Of a stretch of 64,000 bases of DNA, positions 40,101 through 49,100 are shown in pieces. The stretch is from positions 31,686,037 through 31,750,036 of the forward strand of contig OU015525.1 of the NCBI GenBank assembly GCA_907165065.1, read 5' to 3'. Position numbers and translations under genes: made by a program. Source of the DNA: Caprimulgus europaeus (taxonomy: Eukaryota > Chordata > Aves > Caprimulgiformes > Caprimulgidae). Position 1 is the first letter of the stretch, and the number at the start of each line of letters is the position of its first letter. Under the pieces are notes generated by a model. That model did not search any database. It was not told where the DNA came from and saw nothing but the letters and a program-made list of their open reading frames with translations.

Positions 40101-40155
40101 CCGTGGAGCCGCCGGCGCAGCTCCTTGGCTCCCCCCCCGCGGACAATGTTCCATG
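40097..40155 (+). other. Upstream ORF 2, overlapping the IL7 start
   Basis: A second ATG overlaps the stop of upstream ORF 1 (ATGA). It opens a frame that is out of phase with IL7, runs past the IL7 ATG at 40146 and, after splicing to 43561, reaches TAG within the first bases of exon 2 (22 codons in all). An overlapping uORF of this kind would lower IL-7 synthesis. Confidence 0.5.
40146..40155 (+). CDS. IL7: IL7 coding exon 1 (MFH plus one base)
   Basis: Ten coding bases, ATG TTC CAT G, are followed by the donor gtaagg. The MFH start is the same as in mammalian IL-7, whose first coding exon is also short. The start context is gacaATGt, weaker than that of the upstream ATG at 40074. The split codon is completed by CC from exon 2, giving Ala4. 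Confidence 0.92.
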
Positions 40156-43100
40156 GTAAGGAGCGCGCACCGCACCGCGCACAGCACCGCTCACCGCTCC
40201 GCAGGCGGCGGCGGCCGGAGCCCGGCGGGGCGCTCCGCTCCACCTGCGACCTGGCTGGGCTGGGATCCGCCGCACCATTCCGCTCCGCACCCCCGGCCGC
40301 GCGGGCTCCTCACCGGCTCCGCTGTCTCCGCGCTCCCGTCCCGCCGCCTCGCCGGCTGTGGCGGAGCGGTGGCGCCCGCTGCCCTTTTAAACCCGCGGTG
40401 ACTACCAGGGAAATTCCAGTTTGGGTTTTTTTTTCCTTTTCTCCTTAGAATGAAAGTAAAAGCTCCCGGTTCCCACCCCGCCCGCTGCCGGGAAGCGGGG
40501 CCCGGGAGTGGCGGAGGCAGCGGGACGGTGCGGGGCGGGGGACCTGCGGGGAAGATTCGCTCCGCCCCGCTCCGCGCGGCTCCGCGGGCACCTGCCGCTC
40601 CGCGGGGCGCCCCTGGAACAGGGGGCGCTCAGCGCCGGGAGTGCCTCAGCCCAGGGTGGGCGGTAGGAGCCACCCCATCCACACCTTTGCCGGGTTCAGC
40701 GAGGCAGGGGGAGCACACCGCGCTGTTACTCGCTCCCCTCGGGGGCTGTGGGCTGCGGAGCGGGGCTGAGCGGCCGGGCGGGGGGCAGGGGGTGCCACCG
40801 CGGAAGGGCGGTGGTTCGGGGGGGGGGACTGGGAGAGGATGCGAGAGGGATCCCGCAGGGTCCGGCCGGGAACGCGACCCAGGTGCCTGGGGTGCCACTG
40901 CCAGGCTGCGTGCACGGGAACGGGTTTTCTAATTAAAAAACAAAAAACACACACACAACCTCTCCCCCGCCCCCCCCCCCCCAAAAAAAAACAAAAAAAA
41001 AAAAACGAAACAAAAAGAGAGGGGCTTTTTAAATATTTGGAAATACTGGAATACTAACTCTTCCTGGCTTTTCTGGGAGAAGTTTTTGGGGCTTTCCAGA
41101 TACGACTTACCAGTTTTCAGGAGTTTACTGAAAGGCTGGGATATTACCAGTAATACGCACTCCCTTTCTTTAGAAGTGCTGGTCATATGGAGTGTTATCA
41201 GTTCCGCTTCTTTTGAAGTTACTTAACTTTAAGAAAATTCCTGTCAATTTTCAGTCTAAAGCTTCTGGAATTTTTTATGGCACTCCTCTAATAGGCTCCA
41301 GGGAACTCATTTAGGAACGTCTGAACAGGTTTCATTGCAGTCCTGTGATGGGTCAAGGGATTTTATGAGTGTGCAACGTCTCTTTCAGAATTATCTGCTT
41401 TGATTCTGTAATTTCCTCATTTAAAAAGGATTCACAATCTGTACAGTACAAAGAAAGTAAAATTAAATGAAGAGACTTTGTAGTTTTCACCCATTGCCTC
41501 TACTTGTGGCTGGAAAAATCAAGTTTTAAGTGATAAAGTCTGTTAGACTGATTTTAATTTAGAAGATTACTATCTGTGTCTTTTGAACATTTTTTTGAAG
41601 CAACATATCCAAGTTGCTTGCATCACTGTTATTAGGAAACAAGCATTACCATTCTTTTTTTTGCACTGAAATCAAGAGGTGCAATGGTATATTGGAAAAA
41701 TGTTGTCCTGGAATTGAGGTCTTGCATTTTTTTGTTAACTTCTTTAAAATATTAAATCTCAGTTTTACAATCTGATAATTCGCTTGGTACACATACGGTT
41801 ATCATAGAGATTTACAAAAGTAAAGTTCTGTGAGAGTCAGGTGTCCACTTGGAGATTGAAGATCGTAACAGATTCGCCTTACCCAGTTTTAATATTTACT
41901 ACATGTAGGATCCATTTAGGGTCCATTTAGCTTTTCAGGCTAGATTCTTTGAGATATTAGTAGACCTCGGTTGATCAATGTATGAAAAGGTTAGAAAATT
42001 TGTTTTTCAGGCCATCAAATTTCCCATTAAAATTTGTCAGGCAGCTTGCCACAAGAAGAATTTCTCAATTCAGCTTGTACAGGTAAAAATTTTCCAGTCC
42101 TGTTTCTAGGACAGAGGTGTGTACCTCACAGGGTGTTCACAGGTCATCTATCAGAAAAAAAAAAGGCTTTGGTAGTCAGGAAAAGTAGTGTACATTCTGC
42201 TTTGAAGCAGCAGTGTGCAATGGGGTTCTGCTGGGATGGGCTGTGAGGGACTGTGTTTCTCTGAAAGGCAGATGAGCACGTGATGTGACTGTGGTTCTTG
42301 CATCACAGAGGTTTGGTGGCTCAGTCAAGACTGTGGTTGAGTTTCATTGCTTTCTCCTTAGTTATTCAAGATTTCTCTCTGAGTCTGGGATTTACTAGTG
42401 ACACCCAAGACCAGAGACACCCATCTGTGAGTGCTGATTCAATACTCCCATCCTCACCAAAGAGGAATTAAAGTAGCAGCTAGGGTGAGGGCATCCCTTC
42501 TGCCTTTCCTGGCTGCAGTCCCACAGTTAAATCTGTATGCTGTTGTTCTTACTGAGTAGCAGAGATGGGTAGAAACAGATCATACTAGTGCAAGAACCTG
42601 CTGTGATCTTTGCTAATCCGCCAAACTAAATTTCTAGCTCTGTTTTTTTCCAAAACCTCCCATTTAAGCATCATCCTAGCCAGTCTAGCTGTAGGACAGA
42701 GTCCAGTTGTGAGCTTCCTAATCCCAATGTCATCCTCTCATTCCTAGCATCCCGGTCTCCCTCATTTCCACCATCAGGCCAGTCACCCTACAGCTTCCAG
42801 TTACTCTGTCAGTGCCTTCATCCTTTTTTGGTATTTTGGTCTTTTCTCTCTGCCCATCCTCACAGAACTCATATTTTCCTGGCTGTCATGTAAGGACAGA
42901 AGACCCGGGGTCTGAGCAAAGCAAGACCGTCCACTGAAGGGAGAAACAAAGTGAGAGGCAGTTAAAGTGGCTCCAAAGGATTGTAAAAACTTTGCAGAGA
43001 AGGGTGTATAGCCACCTTGTCTCATGTTGTGTTCACTAATATGAATTTGTACATTTGGTCAGCCCAAAAATGTTTTTAAACACACTTTTGGTGCAAAGAT

Positions 43101-46100
43101 ATGTTCATGGACATTTGTCAAAGTCCTTATATGAAAAATGGACAGTTAGGATGAGATTTATCTGCAGATTAAGACATTTGAATGTCTACACCTATTTGAC
43201 TCAGACACTTACTTGCCTACATAGGTGGTTATGGTCCAGTTCTGGTCAATGGAGAGACCTTGTCAACACTTGCAGTGAAGCCTGGAGATTAGTTCAGCCC
43301 AAGTGAACACCAAGTGGCTGGTCAGCTCGATAGCTGTAGGCTCTTAACCACGCTGGCTAAATTGTCCTTGAGTATGAGGGAGTTTAGACACCCAAATAGT
43401 GTCTTAATCTGGAGCTGAATCCTCCCCCCCAGGGTACAAGTCATTTGGTTGTACAACAGTCTCTTTTAAACTATTTTAACAGATTACAGAGTGTAAATGT
43501 TAATACAGCATGCACACTGTGGCTTTTAATATGTACTTAACTGCTTTTGTTGTAATCCAGCCTTTTTTAGATCTATCTTTTGGGTTCTGCCACTGCTCCT
43601 TGTTCTGTCTCCGGTGAATTCATCTAGTTGTGCAATGGGAAATACAACAACTGAAATCCGTGTGAAGTATGAGAATATATTAAGCCATGACATCGATGAG
43701 CTGGTAGGTAATAGCTCTTGGGCTTTCAAAAAATGTTGACTATTTTTAGATGATAGCAAATTATAATTTAAAAAAAAAATGTCATGTTAACATATTATAA
43801 AAGACCAATTTAAAATCACACAATATCCTGGAATGGTGGCTTTATTTGAGGAGGCGTGAAAATTCAGTCTCTTTAAAATCTCTGAAATAAGATGGTGCTG
43901 CCTATTTGCTTGTACAGATACTGTGATACAGGTATTTGTGGCTGTGCACCACATAGTTATACACTTGTATCATTTGGCCCTAAATAGTATAATACATTAC
44001 ATTAAAAATATTATTTTCTGAAGTAATTTCATGACTACTTCTGTTTATATCTTTTTATCAAGAGAAGAAAGCATTACACATCTTGTAATTTGTAAAGGTT
44101 TCTTTGCACTTTACCTATTCATATAACTTGTTTAGCCAATGAAGAATCAGCTTTTCTACATGGCAGCAGAGAAAAACTTCACTTTCACAGTTATAAATCT
44201 CCTCCGTTATGGCTTTATCAGCCACATTTATTATAGCTTTGAAAAACAGTATCATAACAGTTTACCAATCCATGCCTAAAACCTACCTTCCAACTCTTCA
44301 TCATAAATTATTAACAATTAAATTCATCCTGTGAAGAACACTTTCATGGGAGAAAACACTTTTCATGGTTGGATTAGCAGAGGCATTTCAATGGAAATGG
44401 GATTTTTCTGACAGTTTGTCACTAAACTCACCATTCTGTTGCAGTCTTAAATCAAGTTCTATTTGCATGAAATACAAGTGATTCACAGTGCTTTTACAAA
44501 GGTGAAAGCAGGAGCCATTGTATTTCTTCACACGTGTAATCCACCACCATCCTTCAGAGCATTATACCAGTGGTTTCCAACCTTTCTCTACCAAAACACA
44601 TCAGCCCTCACCTGAAAAAAAAACCCTTTAGGGTCAGGGAACCATCATTTAATCTTCAAAAACATTTGAGTTGTGTTGTGTTTGTTGAGATAAAGAAGAG
44701 AGAAAGGTATTTCTCCATAGATAACTGACCTTATGCTGACAAAGTTGGGGAAAATATTCATGGCCATATTAGAACAGATAAGCGCCCCTTTAGTTTGTCA
44801 TCTTATTTCTGACAAAGACAAGTGTTTCCTAGAGAACAAAAATAAACCCTCTTGGTGAACAGTTATAAGATAGCTGACCTTAAGAGAAAGCAGAATGATA
44901 GGAGTAACAGCTTCTGGGAGGCAGATCCTGTTGTCCTCCTGTGGTGCAGAGCCAGGAGGTGCACCCCAGCTCCGCTGGAGCCGCAGGGTCTGGGAAACTG
45001 AGGGGTCCCAGGCTGGAGGTGGCAACACCTTGCCACTGTCCAATTGCAGGATGAAGCTTGATGCACTTGGTGCCCCAGGGTGCCATCATGGATTTGAATA
45101 GAGCAACGCTGTTCTTCCAGATACAATTTGAGAGTCTTTATCTTTTTTATTGTCATAAATGTTATAGAGTTTTTTTAGGAGACAGTGTTTTTTTAGGAGA
45201 CTATATGAGAACTAAAACTGTTCTCCAATGAAATAAATAAACCTAGAATGAATTAATGCTTGTGAAAGGTAATTGGAATGTACCGAACTCTAGAGATTTT
45301 ACTTCCTAGAATAGGCATAAGCAACTACTGTGCAAGTTTCTTCATTTTCCTGTCTTGATTTTTCCCAGTTTAAGAGAGATTCATTTGTTTTCTGTGTAAA
45401 ATCGGTGTCTAGTCTTATCACAGCAAACATTACGGAGAAGGCTGTTCAGTGATAGCAGCTGCCCACTAGGCACTTTCCTGCAATTGCAGAGCCAATATCA
45501 GTAACTTTCAGTCCCTCAGCCTGATGTTTGGAGGCAGTTATGGAGATGACTAGCAAGTTACATGCTAGACCTCCATAAGTTAATTTGATTTTCACTAATG
45601 CCTTTTCTGAGGCCAGGATTTCCCTTAGGTTGCTTTAGTCACAGCTGATTGCCTTCGGAAGTGGTTACTGTATGTTATACTAAAGAAGGTCTGAGGAAGT
45701 CAGTGAGAATGGGTAAATCCCTTAGCAGTTAGCAAATGAAGCTGCAGATATATAGGTTTTAGGGTGATTATTTATTTAATTGTTTATTTTTAAGTCTTGG
45801 TGCCATGTGACGGCAGCAAAAGTTCATTCTGTTACAGTACAAGCAGAGATGTCCATTATCTTCCCTTTTTTTTTTTTTTAATCAGTGAATATTTGACTCT
45901 CTAAACTCTTCGTTTTGAAAACACACCCACTTAATCTTGGGTGAATTTCTGAAATATAGACAATGTTACACAAAAATGTGCAGAAAAAGTTTAAGAATTA
46001 AGTTGTCTAATATGTACATATGCATGTGTGAGTGAGGAGATCTAACACAATATGGGCAAGAGCTGCCTTTTTTAAAGCCCTTATGGTTGTGTTATCTGGA

Positions 46101-49100
46101 TACAGGCTGAAGAAGAATGTGAAGGAATTTTGTTGGGGTCAGCTGTCATCTCAATGACAGGTGTGAAAATAGAAAAAACAAAAATAAACAGAGAATAAAC
46201 CACCAATAAAAGATTAAGGTCACGCAAAGGGAGCAGGTGATATGCTTAGGACGTCTTCTGTTACTGCATATGCAAAGTGAGTGCTACAATCTGTTTAGGT
46301 GCCTGGGACATGTATTTATTGAGACAACATTGACAAATACTGTATTTGATGTCTGTGCAAGATTTAAATATACCTATATGTTTTAAAATGCCAAAGAACC
46401 AAGTAATTCGATAGAATATGAAGGTTTAAAATTAATAGATTTGTGTCCAGTTCTGATTTCCCCAGTATGAGAGAAATACGGAGCTACTGGAGAGAGCACA
46501 GCAAAGGGCCACGAGGATGATTAAGGGATTGGAGCATTTGTTCAATAAAGAAAGGGACCATTCAGCCTGGAGAAGAGAAGACTCAAGGATCTCATATAAA
46601 TTCCTGTGTGGAGGGTACAAAAAGCGAGGCCCTTTTCAGTGGTGCCCAGTGCCAGGACCAGAGGCAGTGGGCACAGACTGAAACACAAGAGGTTCTCTCT
46701 GAACATCAGGAAACACTTTTTCACTGTGAGGGTGACTGAGCACTGGCACAGGTTGCCCAGGGAGGTTGTAGAGTCTCCATCCTTAGAGATATTAGAAAGC
46801 CACCTAGACATGGTTCTGGGCAGCCAGCTCTGGGTGGTCCTGCTTGAGCCGGTGGTTGGACCAGGTGGTCCCTTCTGACCTCAACCATTCTGTGATTCTG
46901 CACCTTTAGAAATTGCAGCTGGATTAGGGTTTTCTTGCCTGCTTGACAAGTGAAAGCTCAGAATTGTACAGTGACCCTGCTGCACCTGAGGAGATGCTAC
47001 AGAACAATTTAGTGTTGAGATCACCAGTATTAGTGAGAAACTTGGCTCACTTGATTAAAAGTACTTCTGTGCTTAAACATGTGTGATATTTTACAGGTAC
47101 AAATGTCTGCAGAGTTTCGTGACAGGTGCTGCAGGAATAAAAACCAGGAAAATAGCAAAGTGTTTTTCTGCAATGATACCCAGGTAAAATTTAACTTCTC
47201 AGAATTTACTTTAGAGAATACGAGTTCTTTGTACAGCCCAGTCCCTGCATAACTTATTGTGATAGACAGTAATATTACCTCTTAATAGTCAAATAATGAT
47301 ATTCAGGGTTTTTTCATTTTTGAGTTTGGAATAACACAATTTGTCAAGTAAATTGATATTAAAAATTAAAATATTAAGCAATTCCATATCCAACAAATGT
47401 TTGGTGGTTTTGGTGGGATTTGTTTTGTTTTGTTTTGATTTGTTTTTTAATAGTTTTAATCCACAATAGTACGGAAAACTTATTTTATTTTGACAATGGA
47501 AGGAAACAAAAATTTCCCAACATCTATTTTAATTTTTTTACAGAAAATCATATTAGCTAAGCTTTCCACTTCAGATCTGAAAGCTTTAAAAGTAATACTT
47601 TGGTCAGATCTCAAATGACAGAAAGCAGAATTGTCAGCTGTTGCTGCAAATTTTATCATGACTTGATAAAAGGACTGACTCCAAAAATCATTAAGTCTTT
47701 TCCTAACTACATCAGATGATTTCATTATGGCTATGATTTCTCCCTGATATCCTTATGCTATTATTATTACTACTACAAATTGATACTTCAGATATTTTGA
47801 AGAGATGGCAGGTAGGTCAGATGATTAGTCATGTGTTTTCTTGGAAAAGACTGGCACTGTAAAAGCAAAAGCAACTGATGGCAATTGATAGAGCTTTTTT
47901 TGAAAGACAAACTAACATTATAAAGAATTAATGGTGCACATATTTTTCTTGCTGTCTTACAGGAAATAGAATCGCTACAGAGTATGGCATGCAACATGCT
48001 CAGATTCTTTCATAAGCAAAAAATCCACAAAGGCTTTAGATGGAAAGCAGCGTTAGTCTCATGTGGGACATTACAGGTTCTACAGTGCAAGTGCGAAAGA
48101 CATAAAAAAGAAAAGGTGAGTGGTAGTGATGGTCTGCAGTGTATTGGAAGTTCCTTTGTGACGTTCCTTAGAGCTCTTCAACACAGACTGTCATATCTGC
48201 CCCTCAAAGGTACCACTACCATGCACATTATATGCAGGATGAATTTTGCTCTGTAGAGCATGTTTGTAATAGACATTAAGCCCAGTGCAAAGACTAAGTA
48301 AGACAATGATCTGGAAGTCTATAGTGAAGATATATACTCTGGTTCAGTACTGGAACACCTGAGTTAATTCTCTGGTAAAAGACAAAGATCACACTTGTGT
48401 GAACGTGGCCTTTAACTTCTCTAGTGTATAAAATCGTAGTTGTTATTTCTCATTGGGGTTCTACCCTAAGATTAATACTTAATTTGGTTTGACTCAATAA
48501 ACAGTTAGCGTGAATTTCTCTCTCTTTCATAATCCCTTTGATCTTTATCTTAAATTGAGCTGGCGACCAGACACAAGTGGTGTTTCCCAGGGGTCAATAT
48601 TTGGGCTGGTCCTGTTTAATATCTTTATTGATTATCTGGATGAGGGGATTGAGTGCACCCTCAGTAAGTTTGCAGATGACACAAAGATGGGAGGAAGTAT
48701 TGATCGGCCTGAGGGTAGGAAGGCTCTACAGAGGGATCTGGACAGGCTGCCTCAATAGGCCGAGGCCAGTTGTATGATGTTCAACAAGACCAAGTGCTGG
48801 GTCCTGCACTTCAGTCATAACAACCCCGTGCAATGCTACAGGCTTGGGGAGGAGTGGCTGGAAAGCTGCCAGGCAGAAAAGGATCTGGGGGTGTTGGTCG
48901 GCAGCAGCTGAATATGAGCCAGCAGTGTGCCCAGGTGGCCAAGAAGGCCAATGGCATCCTGACTTGTGTCAGAAACAGTGTGGCCAGCAAGACTAGGGCA
49001 GTGATTGTGCCCCTGTACTCAGCACTGGCGAGGTCAAACCTCAAATACTGTGTTCAGTTTTGGGCCCCTCACTACAAGAAAGACATTGAGGTGCTGGAGT

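Larger units (their letters stand above)
39276..40920 (+). promoter_or_regulatory. IL7: CpG island, IL7 promoter and first exon
   Basis: GC content and CpG frequency rise sharply just after the poly-G run and fall again at about 40,920. CGCG-rich words are frequent and GC boxes (CCCCGCCC) occur at 40011-40018 and 40477-40484. No convincing TATA box lies close to the coding start. This fits a dispersed-start, CpG-island promoter. The IL7 start codon at 40146 lies inside, so transcription should begin somewhere in 39.6-40.1 kb; the exact start cannot be read from sequence. The long open frames on both strands in this block arise because GC-rich DNA lacks stop codons. Confidence 0.85.

Noticed and set aside
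39506..40290. Overlapping open frames of 191-247 codons on the minus strand of the CpG island
   Set aside because: They are Arg/Gly/Ala/Pro-rich with no domain, overlap each other in different frames, and are expected where GC-rich DNA has few stop codons. The opposite strand carries the well supported IL7 promoter and first exon.
40450..40932. 160-codon plus-strand frame just after IL7 exon 1
   Set aside because: It lies in the CpG-island part of intron 1, with GC-driven composition and no homology or splice support.
44568..44600. cagtggtttccaacctttct, resembling the terminal inverted repeat of an old hAT-type DNA transposon
   Set aside because: No matching inverted end was found nearby and the match is short, so I cannot support an element.
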